From: an uncultured Caulobacterales bacterium
GTDB lineage: Bacteria > Pseudomonadota > Alphaproteobacteria > Caulobacterales > Caulobacteraceae
Assembly (NCBI GenBank): GCA_903874895.1
Contig: CAIQUG010000169.1
Coordinates: 1 to 48,731, forward strand
Length of the DNA: 48,731 nucleotides
Direction of reading: 5' to 3'
Of this stretch, positions 23,652 through 33,300 are shown piece by piece. The notes under the pieces are model-generated. The model saw only the letters and a program-made list of their open reading frames with translations, was not told where the DNA came from and ran no database searches. Within the stretch, counting starts at the first letter, position 1, and each line of letters opens with the position of its first letter. A program made the position numbers and the translations under genes.

Positions 23652-26207
23652 CTAGCGGTTATCATTGCGACGCGTCCCGATGGCAGGTGTATCACCGAAT
23701 GTGACGATACTTAGGCGAATGCCGATCCCGTCCGAAGCCCCGACCTTCGCGCCGAGACCCCGGTAGACCTCGTTGTGGTGATAGAGCCAGTCCACGCGAA
23801 TGCAATCGTCTTGATAGAAGACGCCGATCTCGGCGCGGGGAAAGACCCGCGTCCGCATGTCCCGCGTGGCGTTCACCTCAATCCCGATGTTGCGGGTCAG
23901 CGAAACCGTTCCCGCGGCCGACATGTCCTCCACCCGGCCGATGAGGGACCGATAGACCAGGTTCGGCGCCACGCCGGATGCTACATAGGTGAGACCTGAG
24001 GTGTTGTAGTCATAGCGGAACGACCCGGAGACCGAACCGAAGCTGGCATTCACCCCGACCTCGTTGCGCTGGACCGACAGGGTGTTGCGATCGAGGCGGG
24101 CCCGGTTGAAGAGCAAAAGGTTCGGCATGGGCTGGACGGAGACATAGGTGATCCAGTCGGACGCCGTGTTCCGGAGGCCAGAGGTCGGCGAGAACAGGGG
24201 CTGGACGTCCGTGTGATAGGCCCGGCCGACAAGGATCGTGGCCCTGCGGCCGCCGTCGAGATTGACCGTCGCGCGCCCGGCAAGGTTCAGGCGTCCGCCC
24301 CCTTCATAGAGGTCGAAGCCGGGGAAGCGGTTGACGGAAAACAGGTTGCTCTCGTCGAATTCGAAGGCCGTGGAGTCCTCGTTGGGGATGTTCGGGTCCA
24401 GCTTGGCCTTGGGCGAGACCGCGATCTGGGCCAGGGGCTCGAGGATGATGGAGCCGGTCTGGCCGATCGGCCGGATCAGCGGATAGCTGAAGTCGGCGCC
24501 CGCAGTCAGGAGGCTCCGGTCGCTGTTGGCCTTTGCGGCCCCCAGGTCCGTCTGGGACCCGTCCGTGGCCACCCGGATCAGGCGGGCATTGTCGATGGCA
24601 TAGGTGTCGATGCGTCCTTCGACGAAGGGATCCATGCGAAGGCCCACCGGCAGGATGAAGGTGCGCCGCCAGTTGGCGTTCAAGCTGGCGCGGGTGCTGC
24701 TGCTGTAGCTGAGGCCTGTGAGGGATGTGGTGGAGGCCAGGGCGGAACCTGCGGCGACCGGCCCGCTCTGCTGCACGCCGGTCGGGTCGACGACCGCGAC
24801 CACGGGATTGAGGCTGGCCAGGCCCGCGACAGCCGTGTTGAGCTCGGAACGCTGGAGCGATACGGCGCTGCCGGTCAGTTCCAGCCGTCCACCCAGCAGC
24901 CACCGGTCGAACCGTCCTTCGATCAGGGGCGCCACGGTGGGAAATGTGGTCTGGTTCTCGAAGGCCGGGGTGTAGTAGGGCGCGCCGTTGACGGTCAGCG
25001 CCTTGCCGTTCACCGTCACCGTGGTCGACCCGACCGCCCGCAGGCTCTGGAAGCTCGCCGCCGTCACCGAGAGGAACGAGTGATCGTCCTCGCGCTGGGT
25101 GTAGATCTGGGACAACAGGCGCGCCGTATCAGCGCCGTAGGGTCCGCGGTCCGTATAGACCTCGCGGATGTTGTAGCGGTTGAACAGGGTGGGATCGCTG
25201 ACCCGCTCGACGCCGAAGCCCCACTTCCAGGTCTTGCTGATGTCGAATTCACCGGTTCCGAGGATGTAGCTCCGGGAGCTGGCGTCCCCGTACTTGATGT
25301 TGTTGTCGAACTTGCGCTCGTAGGAATAGCCGGCGCGGATGTCGACGGATCCGGAATAGAACCGCTGGCGATAGTGCAGGTTCAGGAACGGGTTCACCGT
25401 CGTGTTGATCTGAGGCGAGATGGTCAGGTCGGACGACGGGGACAACACCCACAGGAACGGCTGCTCATAGGAGACGCCCCGCTTGTTGTTGATGCTGATC
25501 CGGGGCGTCAGAAGGCCGGAGCGCCGCTCCGCCGCCGGATCCGGATGCCAGAAGATCGGTGCATAGAAGACCGGAACCCCCAGCACGCGGATGATCGCAT
25601 TCCGGTAGTAGACCACCTGTCGCTGATGATCCTGGAGGATGCGGGAGGCCTGGATCGAGAAGGTCGGGGTCTTGTTGCTGCCGTCGGCCCGGCAGGTCTT
25701 GCAGGGGGTGAGCACACCCTGGTTCAGTTCGAGTACGTTCTCGTTCCGGCGAATGGCGGCACCGGCGGCGATGGTGACGTTGTTCTCCAGTCTCGCGGAA
25801 AAGGCGAGGGCGACGCCGGTGTTCATCTCGTCGTCCAGATCCATTTCCTGGGCGAACTGCTGGGTCTGGTCCGGGTTGATGATGACCACATCGCCGCTGG
25901 CATGGCTGGCGCCGGTATTGGCGTCGTAGACGATCTTCCGCGCGCGGATGATCCGGCCCTGATAGCGGGCTTCGGCATGCCCGACGGCTGTGATGACCTT
26001 GTTGTCCTGGTCGTCGATCAGCTGGTCGGCTTCGAGATAGACGTCCTTCGGCCCGAGCCCGTTGTCGGGCAGGGGGGGCGATGCCGGGCGCGCCGCGTGG
26101 GTGGACGCCTTACCGGGCTTGGCCGCCACCGCCGCGCCCCCGGGGCCTGCGCTGATGGCGAACATGCTGACCAGCACAAACAATGATCGCCGGGTCCTGG
26201 CCGCCAA
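23652..26207 (-). CDS. lptD: LPS-assembly outer membrane protein LptD
   Basis: LptD is the outer-membrane barrel that inserts LPS into the cell surface. The protein of about 851 residues has a signal peptide (ARTRRSLFVLVSMFAISAG...AAVAA), the LptA/OstA-like jellyroll (VYLEADQLIDDQDNKVITAVGHAEARYQGRIIRARKIVYD), and the long C-terminal barrel domain with FYAPIFWHPDP, ERRSGLLTPR. Cysteines in CKTC near the N-domain end and in the C-terminal YQDDCIRVDW could form the disulfides needed for LptD. The start is uncertain: TTG at 26207 has GGAAGGA 9 bases upstream and gives a normal signal peptide; ATG at 26294 would overlap lptG but add a 29-residue leader. Lies between lptG and surA. Confidence 0.93.
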   Translation of the reverse strand: MAARTRRSLFVLVSMFAISAGPGGAAVAAKPGKASTHAARPASPPLPDNGLGPKDVYLEADQLIDDQDNKVITAVGHAEARYQGRIIRARKIVYDANTGASHASGDVVIINPDQTQQFAQEMDLDDEMNTGVALAFSARLENNVTIAAGAAIRRNENVLELNQGVLTPCKTCRADGSNKTPTFSIQASRILQDHQRQVVYYRNAIIRVLGVPVFYAPIFWHPDPAAERRSGLLTPRISINNKRGVSYEQPFLWVLSPSSDLTISPQINTTVNPFLNLHYRQRFYSGSVDIRAGYSYERKFDNNIKYGDASSRSYILGTGEFDISKTWKWGFGVERVSDPTLFNRYNIREVYTDRGPYGADTARLLSQIYTQREDDHSFLSVTAASFQSLRAVGSTTVTVNGKALTVNGAPYYTPAFENQTTFPTVAPLIEGRFDRWLLGGRLELTGSAVSLQRSELNTAVAGLASLNPVVAVVDPTGVQQSGPVAAGSALASTTSLTGLSYSSSTRASLNANWRRTFILPVGLRMDPFVEGRIDTYAIDNARLIRVATDGSQTDLGAAKANSDRSLLTAGADFSYPLIRPIGQTGSIILEPLAQIAVSPKAKLDPNIPNEDSTAFEFDESNLFSVNRFPGFDLYEGGGRLNLAGRATVNLDGGRRATILVGRAYHTDVQPLFSPTSGLRNTASDWITYVSVQPMPNLLLFNRARLDRNTLSVQRNEVGVNASFGSVSGSFRYDYNTSGLTYVASGVAPNLVYRSLIGRVEDMSAAGTVSLTRNIGIEVNATRDMRTRVFPRAEIGVFYQDDCIRVDWLYHHNEVYRGLGAKVGASDGIGIRLSIVTFGDTPAIGTRRNDNR

Positions 26208-26286
26208 GTCCGAATGTCCTTCCGTCACGATGCCATCGGGCAGACCGCGCCGCGCGGTCCGACCGTGATGAGCGCGGGGCACCGCG

Positions 26287-27426
26287 TCAACCATCTTCGG
26301 TGTAGCAGAGCAGGGTAAATCCGGACAACAGGGCCAGCAGAGGTGGTGTGATGGCGGCAAAGAACGCCGGGATGACATCGGCACGACCCAGGGAATTACA
26401 TAGCTGGTTCAAGAAGAAGATGGTGAATCCCAACCCCGCGCCCGACGCGGCGAGGCGGGCAAGCCCGCCGAGCCGGACCAGTCGGAGGGAGAAGGCGGCC
26501 GCGAGGACCGCCATGCCGGCAAACATGAACGGCGTGGCCAGCAGCTGGTCGAACTGCAGCCGATAGGCCGTCGCGGAGAAGCCGGCCCGCTCGGTCCGGG
26601 AAATCACTTCCGGCAGGGACCAGAACGGCACGGCCGCCGGTGCGGCGAAGCGCTCCAGAGCCGTGCGCTCATCGAGGGTGGAGGGCAGGGAGTAGGAGCC
26701 GTATTGCTCCGACTGGGCGCCGGGCTCTGCGGACCGGGCCCCGGACAGCAGCCACTGTCCGGCCTTCAGTACGGCCTCGCGGGCCTCCACCCGTTGGCGG
26801 AAATCCAGATGTCCGTCCGGACGCACGGCATAGCGGAACAGCGACACGTCCAGCAGCCGGATACCGATACCCGGTGCCCGGGCCCGGGCCCGGATGATCA
26901 CCTGGGATCGCCCGTCACCCTGGCGCAGCCAGATGGGCCGGTGCAGGTCGCCGAGGTAGTTTTCCATGAGGGCGGCCTCCCGCCTCTGGAATTCCGCGTT
27001 CAGGGCCGAGGCGATGGGATTGAGCGCCAGCACGGTGGCGATGCCGAGGCTCAGGGCGGCCAGGGCGGCCGGAAAGGTGAACCGCCAGGCAGAGACACCG
27101 GCCGCCCGCATGGCGATGAGTTCGGATCGGCGGTTCAGGTTGCCATAGGCCCCCATGACCCCGAACAGGACGGCAAACGGTACCAGCAACAGGATGATGG
27201 AGGGGCTCTGCAGCAATGTCATCACGAAGATGTCCGCCGTGGTGACCTCCTTGGCGCGGCCGCCCACGGTCCGGGAGATCTCGACGAAGTTCACCAGCAT
27301 GATCAGGGCGCTGATCACGCCCAAGGCACCGGCCATCCCGCCCAGGGCGTGGGTCAGGACATAGCGCTCGAGCCGCGTCAGTCGCGGACGGAGCCGGGTC
27401 AGGGCCTGCATTGGGCGCGCGGTCAT
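26287..27426 (-). CDS. lptG: LPS export ABC transporter permease LptG
   Basis: LptG pairs with LptF in the inner membrane to extract LPS, powered by LptB (encoded elsewhere). The 379-residue protein has the YjgP/YjgQ architecture: N-terminal helices (THALGGMAGALGVISALIMLVNFVEI; LLLVPFAVLFGVMGAYGNLNRRSELIAMRAAGVS, the coupling-helix region), a central periplasmic jellyroll (about 165-275) and three C-terminal helices. Its ATG overlaps the lptF stop (ATGA), indicating coupled translation and equal dosage of the two half-permeases. Confidence 0.94.
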   Translation of the reverse strand: MTARPMQALTRLRPRLTRLERYVLTHALGGMAGALGVISALIMLVNFVEISRTVGGRAKEVTTADIFVMTLLQSPSIILLLVPFAVLFGVMGAYGNLNRRSELIAMRAAGVSAWRFTFPAALAALSLGIATVLALNPIASALNAEFQRREAALMENYLGDLHRPIWLRQGDGRSQVIIRARARAPGIGIRLLDVSLFRYAVRPDGHLDFRQRVEAREAVLKAGQWLLSGARSAEPGAQSEQYGSYSLPSTLDERTALERFAAPAAVPFWSLPEVISRTERAGFSATAYRLQFDQLLATPFMFAGMAVLAAAFSLRLVRLGGLARLAASGAGLGFTIFFLNQLCNSLGRADVIPAFFAAITPPLLALLSGFTLLCYTEDG

Positions 27427-28562
27427 GGGGTCTGCCCCGCGCTGACCGCCAGCGGCACCAGAGACATGGGCAGGCGGGATCCCCCGGGGCGTCCGTACAG
27501 CTTGAGACAGACGAACACGATGGGGGCGATGGGCAGCACATATTGCAGGATGTTCAGCGCCGGTGCGTGGGCACTGGCGGACTGGATGGCAAAGCCCAGG
27601 ATCCGGACGACACCGGCGGTTGCGGCCACGAGTACGATCCGCCGGGTGTATCCAATGCGACTGAAGGAGCCGCCCAACACCCCATAGAGGGCGAGCGCCA
27701 TGAAGGTGATCGTGTAGATCGGAGAGGAGATGCGATAGTGTCCTTCGGCCAGCAGGCTCTTCCTGCCCCGTCGATCCCAGACATTGGTGGTGTCTGGATA
27801 GATCAGTTCGTGGAGGAACCGGTCGGAGGTCTTGTAGACCACCTTTTCGGTAGTCTGGAGATAGGTGGACAGGTCGAAGACGTACTCCTCGAACAGGATG
27901 AAGTTCAGCACGCCCTTGGAGTTGAACTGCTGATTGGAGCCGTTCTTCAGGATCATCACCGGCTGGTCGTGGCGGGATGTCACCAGGCCTCGATCCGCCG
28001 TGAAGGTGGAGGATTCGCCGTTGGGCTTGTCCTCATGGATGAAGACATTCTTCAGAAGGCCTTCGGAATCAACGGTCTGGGCATAGACAGTCAGGCCCGG
28101 CGCGGGGGAGTTGAATTCGCCCTCCCGAATCAGGCTGGCGGCCAGATCGGTCTTCACCCGGAACAGTTCGTCCCGCAGGGCGCGCATGGCCAGCGGCTGA
28201 ATCCACAGGTTGACCACGAGGGTCAGCAGGGCGGCCATCACGGCGAGGCGGAAGGCCGGGGCCGTCACCTGCCAGCGGCTCATGCCCCCGGCATAGCAGA
28301 CGACGATCTCCTGTTCGGTGTGCAGGCGGTTCAGGGTGATCAGCGTGGCCACGAACACGGCCACGGGCAGGACCATGGCCAGCATCTGCGGCAGGGTCAG
28401 GGCGACCACCTTGGCGAACACCAGAAGTCCCTGCTTCTGGCCGACCAGGATGTCCAGGAATACTAGGGTCTGGCTGAGGGTCAGAACAGCCACCAGGGCA
28501 CCGGTGGCGGCCAGGGAGGGGCCCAGCAACTGTCGGAACAGGTATCTGTCGATCAGACGCAT
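27423..28562 (-). CDS. lptF: LPS export ABC transporter permease LptF
   Basis: This 379-residue inner-membrane permease starts MRLIDRYLFRQLLGPSLAATG. Helices 1-3 include the coupling region TLNRLHTEQEIVVCYAGGMSRWQVTAPAF; the periplasmic domain (about 140-270) contains IHEDKPNGESSTFTADRGLV; three C-terminal helices follow (YTITFMALALYGVLGG; IVLVAATAGVVRILGFAI; YVLPIAPIVFVCLKLY). First gene of the seven-gene outer-membrane operon. Its own promoter should lie in 28563-28801, but I could not identify a convincing -35/-10 pair there. Confidence 0.94.
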   Translation of the reverse strand: MRLIDRYLFRQLLGPSLAATGALVAVLTLSQTLVFLDILVGQKQGLLVFAKVVALTLPQMLAMVLPVAVFVATLITLNRLHTEQEIVVCYAGGMSRWQVTAPAFRLAVMAALLTLVVNLWIQPLAMRALRDELFRVKTDLAASLIREGEFNSPAPGLTVYAQTVDSEGLLKNVFIHEDKPNGESSTFTADRGLVTSRHDQPVMILKNGSNQQFNSKGVLNFILFEEYVFDLSTYLQTTEKVVYKTSDRFLHELIYPDTTNVWDRRGRKSLLAEGHYRISSPIYTITFMALALYGVLGGSFSRIGYTRRIVLVAATAGVVRILGFAIQSASAHAPALNILQYVLPIAPIVFVCLKLYGRPGGSRLPMSLVPLAVSAGQTP

Positions 28563-28756
28563 GGGGCGGATTGGCTCTTCAAGTGATCGTCTGGAATCGA
28601 GAACAGAGAACGTTGACGGGGCGAGCCCGGAGCGGGAACAGGACGCCTCCCCGTCGACGGCAGGCCAGCAAAAGGTAAACGCCATTCGCTTCTACAGGCG
28701 CCCGCGCGCGGCGCCAACACGCGCGATCCGCAATTCCGGAGGGAATGCACCTCAGG

Positions 28757-28789
28757 GGGGCACCGACGCTGACGCCGGGGCGGTGCCCC
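28757..28789 (-). terminator. Possible terminator after the DUF5690 gene
   Basis: Perfect 8-bp arms GGGGCACC and GGTGCCCC with a 17-base GC-rich loop lie 12 bp beyond the DUF5690 stop. A second GC-only hairpin (GGCGCC arms, 28697-28715) follows. Neither has a T-run. They would separate DUF5690 transcription from lptF. Confidence 0.4.
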
Positions 28790-28801
28790 GCCGGCGTCCC
28801 G

Positions 28802-30121
28802 TCAAACCTCCTCGGGTGCAGCCACCAGGGAGAGACGGCGTCTGAAATAGATCGCAGCAAGAATGACGAGCGCGAGACCGGCCACGGCCACGGCGTAGGA
28901 GAGCACGATCAGGAAATCGACCCACGACAGGGACAGGTCCATGAAGTTGCGGACCACCAGCAGCAGCACCGATCCGGCATATCCGAACGAGTCGGCGAGA
29001 TACATCAGGAACCCCGCGGTCCCGGCCCGCCCGCTGGCGGCGATGAAGCGGTCGAACAGGATGGCGTTGAAGGGGGTGTAGCTGAGATACAGGCCCGCGC
29101 CGAGGGTGATCATCCATGTCACCGGGCCGATCAGATGGGCCTGGAACAGGACGGACGCCGCACCGGCCAGACAGAAGCCGACGGCGACGAGGAGCAGATT
29201 GGCCATGAAGGCCCGGCGATTGTCCCGGATGAACATCAGGAGGGACAGGGTGGCCAGCACGACGACTGCGACCGGCAGCTCGGACAGGGCGAAGATTTCG
29301 GCGTTCCCGCCCATGCCGAGGCCGGTCCAGATTTCCGCCGCGAAGTTGTCCCGGAAGTCGCGAAGGAGGGTCAGGCCGATGAAGGCGACGATCAGGGCGC
29401 TGAGACCCGGCGCATAGGCCCGGAACATGGATCGTCGCGCGGCCCCGTCCATCGGTGTGCGGGCAACGCGCAGCTGCTTGTCGGCCTCCGACGGCGGGGG
29501 CATGGCCACCAGTCCCAGCACGCAGACCACCAGCAGCGGGGCAAACAGCAGGCCGGTGACCGCGGGCATCCAGTACTCATTGGCCCAGCCGGCCAGCATG
29601 ACCGACTTGCCCGCGGACTTCACGACACCCGACGACACGATGAAGCTCGTGCAGAGGATCGCCCCCAGGACCTCGGACTCCCGGCGCCCCTCCAGGAAGC
29701 CGAAGACGAGGCCCCAGATCATGCCCAGGCTGAGACCGTTCACGAGCATGAAGCCGATGTTCCACGGGGGGGGGACCAGCGCAAAACCCACCAGCGCCAG
29801 TTCGCTCGCACTGATCAGCAGGAGGATGTAGAGCGCACGTCGCTCAGGGGGCGTTTCGGACACGAACTTCACGCCGGCCACCTTGGCGAGGGCGTAGCCG
29901 AGGACCTGAGTGATCACCAGGGCGATCTTGTACTGGATCCAGTAATGGCCCGACTGGGCAAAGCTGGCCACCGTGAACGGCTTGCGGAAGGCATACATGG
30001 CGAAATAGGCACCGAACGCCATGAGCCCGCCGTACAGGGCGAACACCGGGCGCGGTGCCCGGTCGAGGGCGGAGCGGACCATGGCAAGCAGGCTCTGGCG
30101 CGGGGGCAGGGCGGGGGTCAC
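28802..30121 (-). CDS. DUF5690-family, MFS-like multi-spanning membrane protein
   Basis: This 439-residue protein with about 12 hydrophobic segments resembles a major-facilitator carrier. Its N-terminus LYGGLMAFGAYFAMYAFRKPFTVASFA and the segment GMIWGLVFGFLEGRRESEVLGAILCTSFIVSSGVVKSAGKSVML match what I know of the DUF5690 family, whose substrate is undefined; KYTPFNAILFDR-like loop text reads YTPFNAILFDRFIAASGRAG here. GTG at 30121, preceded by GAGGG, is the preferred start; the longer upstream frame lacks hydrophobic or family-like sequence. It is divergent from the TonB receptor and lies upstream of lptF on the same strand. Confidence 0.8.
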   Translation of the reverse strand: MTPALPPRQSLLAMVRSALDRAPRPVFALYGGLMAFGAYFAMYAFRKPFTVASFAQSGHYWIQYKIALVITQVLGYALAKVAGVKFVSETPPERRALYILLLISASELALVGFALVPPPWNIGFMLVNGLSLGMIWGLVFGFLEGRRESEVLGAILCTSFIVSSGVVKSAGKSVMLAGWANEYWMPAVTGLLFAPLLVVCVLGLVAMPPPSEADKQLRVARTPMDGAARRSMFRAYAPGLSALIVAFIGLTLLRDFRDNFAAEIWTGLGMGGNAEIFALSELPVAVVVLATLSLLMFIRDNRRAFMANLLLVAVGFCLAGAASVLFQAHLIGPVTWMITLGAGLYLSYTPFNAILFDRFIAASGRAGTAGFLMYLADSFGYAGSVLLLVVRNFMDLSLSWVDFLIVLSYAVAVAGLALVILAAIYFRRRLSLVAAPEEV

Positions 30122-30525
30122 GACGTCGCCCTCACATCCGGTTGCGCGCGGGGTGTGCAAGGCATCGGGGGTCCTTCCGGCTGGCCCGGCCGTCTGGCCT
30201 GGTCGCGATGCGATCAAGTGAGCGGGTCCCGGCGGGCCTAGCGATGGAAGATGACAGTGCGGAGACGCCCCTGCGAAGGATTTGCGACGCCGCGAAAACG
30301 CATCTAACGGGCCTGCACCGACGTCATGAATGTGTCGGGAGGACTTCAAGGCACTGAAATATATCCATCATGCCGCTGTCACACACACGCGTCAGACACG
30401 GGTAGGCAGGGGTCGGGTCGCCAGAAGGCGCGTCCGCGCCTGCCGTCCGCATCGTCCATGTGGGGGCTTGCCATCGGGGCGGCCGCGCGCACGGGCGCTG
30501 CATTGCAGCCTCGGGGGAATACAAC
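30122..30525. other. Intergenic region between divergent DUF5690 and TonB-receptor genes (404 bp)
   Basis: This should hold the promoters of both divergent genes. I see no Fur-box-like A/T palindrome, no tRNA and no convincing coding frame. An AT-rich patch around 30355-30370 (GAAATATATCC) and a small hairpin of AGGCGCG/CGCGCCT (about 30425-30441) are the only notable elements. A long 5' leader for the receptor is possible. Confidence 0.5.
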
Positions 30526-33270
30526 GTGAAATCCAGATACCTGGTTTCCTGCGCAGTCGTCGCCATCGTCAGCGGCACGGCCGGATTTGCGAGCGCGGCC
30601 GAGACCGCCGCTGCCAGCGCCAGCTCGAACGGGCCCGTGGCTGTGGAAGAGGTGATCGTCACCGCCAACCGCCGCGACGAGTCGGTCCAGAAGGTCGCCG
30701 CCACCGTGCAGGCCTTCTCCGGCGAAACGCTGAACAAGTTGAACGTCGTCGATCTGGCGGACCTTCTGCGGTTCACGCCCAACGTCAGCTACGGTTCGAA
30801 CGGCCCGGGTCAGGGTTCGGTCTTCATGCGCGGCCTGTCCGCCGGCCAGTCGGGCAACCAGTCCAGCGCGACCGTCGGCAACTTCCCGAACGTGGCCATC
30901 TACCTCGACGACCAGTCGATGCAGTTCCCTGGCCGCAACGTCGACATCTATATGGCCGACATGGACCGCGTGGAAGTGCTGGAGGGGCCGCAGGGCACCC
31001 TGTTCGGCGGCGGCGCCCAGGCCGGTGCGCTGCGCTACATCACCAACAAGCCGAAGCTGGGTCAGACCTCCGGCAAGGTGGAAGGCTCCTACGGCTACAC
31101 CGAGGGTGGGTCCACCAACTCCGGGCTCAATGCCACCCTGAACGTGCCGATCGGCGACAAGATCGCCGTACGCGCCGTCATCTACAATGACAAGCAGGGC
31201 GGCTACATCGACAATATGCCCAGCACGTTCACCCGCAAGAACCTGGACGACAACAGCTACTTCGGCATCAAGCCGACCGGCGGCGTCTGCCCGAACGGCG
31301 GCGCGCCCGGCCTGACCGGCTTCTGCACCATCCCGATCGCCAACCAGGCGGGCGGGCAGGCGGGTATCGCCAACAACTACGCCATCGCTCAGCCGAACCA
31401 GAACCCGGTGACCCGCGAGGGGGCCCGCCTCGCCCTGCTGTGGGACATCGCGCCGGACTGGGACGTGCTGATCACCCAGAGCGTCCACAACCTGGACGCC
31501 GAAGGCCTGTCCATGCAGTTCCCACTGGGCTCCGACCAGCAGCAGCTGAAGCCGCTTCAGGTCACGTCCTTCGTGCCGACCTATTATCGCGACAACTACG
31601 AGAACACCTCGTGGACCGTGAACGGCAAGCTGCATGACCTGAGCGTGATCTACACCGGCGCCTTCACTGACCGTCACATCAAGCAGCAGAACGACTACAC
31701 CAACTACTCCCGGACCTTGTACGGCCAGTACTATGAGTGCACCGGCGGCGGCGCGGGTTTGCTGGGCAACGGCCCGATCCGCTGCTATTCGCCGGTCACC
31801 AGCTGGTATGACAAGGTGCGCAACACGCACCTGACCAACGAACTTCGGGTCTCGACCCCTTCGGATTGGCGCCTGCGGGCCGTGGGTGGCGTATTCCACG
31901 AACAGTACCGCATCAACGACCTGATGGACTTCAACTACAAGACCGTCCCCTCCTGCGGGCAGGGCGGCAACCAGGCCGCGGCGCTCGCCGGCGGTTCCCC
32001 CTGCTTCCTGAACGTGCAGACCTATCCGGGTTCGACCGGCCAGCAGCTGGGCTTCCGTCCGGACAACACCGGCTTCGGTGAAGTGGTGGATCGCGGGTAT
32101 GACCAGCTCGCCTTCTTCGGCCAGGTGGACTACGACCTGATTCCGAACGTTCTGACCGTCACCGTCGGTACCCGTCACTACAGCTACGACGAGTACGAAA
32201 AGGGTTCGGTCTACTCGACGGGCGGCAAGTGCTTCGTCGACAGCACCGCCAAGGGCATCGCCAATGCGGCGGCCAATCTCTGCGGTCTGAACACCAATAT
32301 CGACGCCGAGCATCTGAAGGTGAACTACTCCGGCTTCAAGAGCAAAGCCGGCATCCAGTGGAAGCCGACGGCGACCACGATGTTCTACTACACCTACTCG
32401 GAAGGCTTCCGCCCGGGTGGCTTCAGCCGCTCCTCGCGGAACAAGGCCAATGACGCCAACGGCTTCCCGCAGTATGCGACCCCGATCAGCTATTCGCCCG
32501 ACAACCTCACCAACAACGAAGTCGGTTTCAAGACCCAGCTGTTCGAGCGTCGTCTGCAGCTGAACATGTCGGCCTACTACATGGACTGGAAGCAGGTTCA
32601 GCTGGGCCTCTATCAGCCCTGCTGCCTCGGCAACACGACCTTCCTGGTCAACGGCCCCAACTACACCATCAAGGGTGTGGAGGCGCAGTTCACCGCACGG
32701 GTCACCGAAGGCCTGACGATCATGGGTTCGGCCAGCTACAACGACAACCGGCAGGCCAATTCGCCCTGCCTGATCTCCAACATCGCCCTGCCGGCCGGTG
32801 CGGCGGTGGATCCGAACCGGGCCAAGGTCGGCGGCTGCATCACCGAGATCAAGGGTACGCCCTACAACAACCCGCTCGGGGTCAAGGGCGGCGTGTCGGC
32901 CTTCTCGCCGCAGCTTCAGGCTGAGCTCCGTGCCCGTTACGACTGGACGGTGAACGACTACAAGGCGTTCGCCAGCCTGGACGGCAACTATACCAGCCAC
33001 ATGTACAACCAGCCGGCCAGCTACCCGTCAGGGCTGCAGCCGTCCCAGAACCCGGTGCCGAGCACCACTCAGCTTCGGTATCGTCTGGCCCCGTACGCGA
33101 CTCTGGGCGGTGCCCTGGGCGTGACCAAGGACAACTGGACCTTCCAGGTGATCGGTTCGAACCTGTTCGACTCCCATGCCTCGACCTTCACCACGTCGGC
33201 GCAGTTCATCAAGGCGCAGGTGCCGCTGCGTCCGCGGGTCATCGGCATCAAGATCAGCGAAAGCTTCTAG
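30526..33270 (+). CDS. TonB-dependent outer membrane receptor, cysteine-rich
   Basis: This 914-residue receptor has a signal peptide (cleavage near FASA/AET), a TonB-box region EEVIVTANRRDESVQ (about 39-52), the plug domain (ADLLRFTPNVSYG...VEVLEGPQGTLFGGGAQAGALRYITNKPK) and a 22-stranded barrel ending in the terminal Phe (KISESF). Predicted outer loops hold 12 cysteines in nearby pairs. It would import a large nutrient using TonB energy; the ligand is unknown and no iron-regulatory site is evident. GTG at 30526 follows GGGGGA and gives a normal signal peptide. A hairpin and then a TPR-sulfotransferase follow. Confidence 0.92.
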   Translation: MKSRYLVSCAVVAIVSGTAGFASAAETAAASASSNGPVAVEEVIVTANRRDESVQKVAATVQAFSGETLNKLNVVDLADLLRFTPNVSYGSNGPGQGSVFMRGLSAGQSGNQSSATVGNFPNVAIYLDDQSMQFPGRNVDIYMADMDRVEVLEGPQGTLFGGGAQAGALRYITNKPKLGQTSGKVEGSYGYTEGGSTNSGLNATLNVPIGDKIAVRAVIYNDKQGGYIDNMPSTFTRKNLDDNSYFGIKPTGGVCPNGGAPGLTGFCTIPIANQAGGQAGIANNYAIAQPNQNPVTREGARLALLWDIAPDWDVLITQSVHNLDAEGLSMQFPLGSDQQQLKPLQVTSFVPTYYRDNYENTSWTVNGKLHDLSVIYTGAFTDRHIKQQNDYTNYSRTLYGQYYECTGGGAGLLGNGPIRCYSPVTSWYDKVRNTHLTNELRVSTPSDWRLRAVGGVFHEQYRINDLMDFNYKTVPSCGQGGNQAAALAGGSPCFLNVQTYPGSTGQQLGFRPDNTGFGEVVDRGYDQLAFFGQVDYDLIPNVLTVTVGTRHYSYDEYEKGSVYSTGGKCFVDSTAKGIANAAANLCGLNTNIDAEHLKVNYSGFKSKAGIQWKPTATTMFYYTYSEGFRPGGFSRSSRNKANDANGFPQYATPISYSPDNLTNNEVGFKTQLFERRLQLNMSAYYMDWKQVQLGLYQPCCLGNTTFLVNGPNYTIKGVEAQFTARVTEGLTIMGSASYNDNRQANSPCLISNIALPAGAAVDPNRAKVGGCITEIKGTPYNNPLGVKGGVSAFSPQLQAELRARYDWTVNDYKAFASLDGNYTSHMYNQPASYPSGLQPSQNPVPSTTQLRYRLAPYATLGGALGVTKDNWTFQVIGSNLFDSHASTFTTSAQFIKAQVPLRPRVIGIKISESF

Positions 33271-33300
33271 GCCTCGCTTCGTCTGCTAGAGTACGGCCGT

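Noticed and set aside
28697-28715. GGCGCC hairpin before lptF as a regulatory element
   Set aside because: It is made only of G and C in a GC-rich stretch and could easily occur by chance; kept only as a note beside the DUF5690 terminator.
30122-30525. Possible iron (Fur) operator before the TonB receptor
   Set aside because: No AT-rich 19-bp palindrome of Fur type could be found, so iron control is not claimed.
30379-33000. Long minus-strand frame under the TonB receptor
   Set aside because: Sense strand encodes a complete receptor with plug, barrel and terminal Phe; the antisense frame has no recognisable domain or ribosome site.
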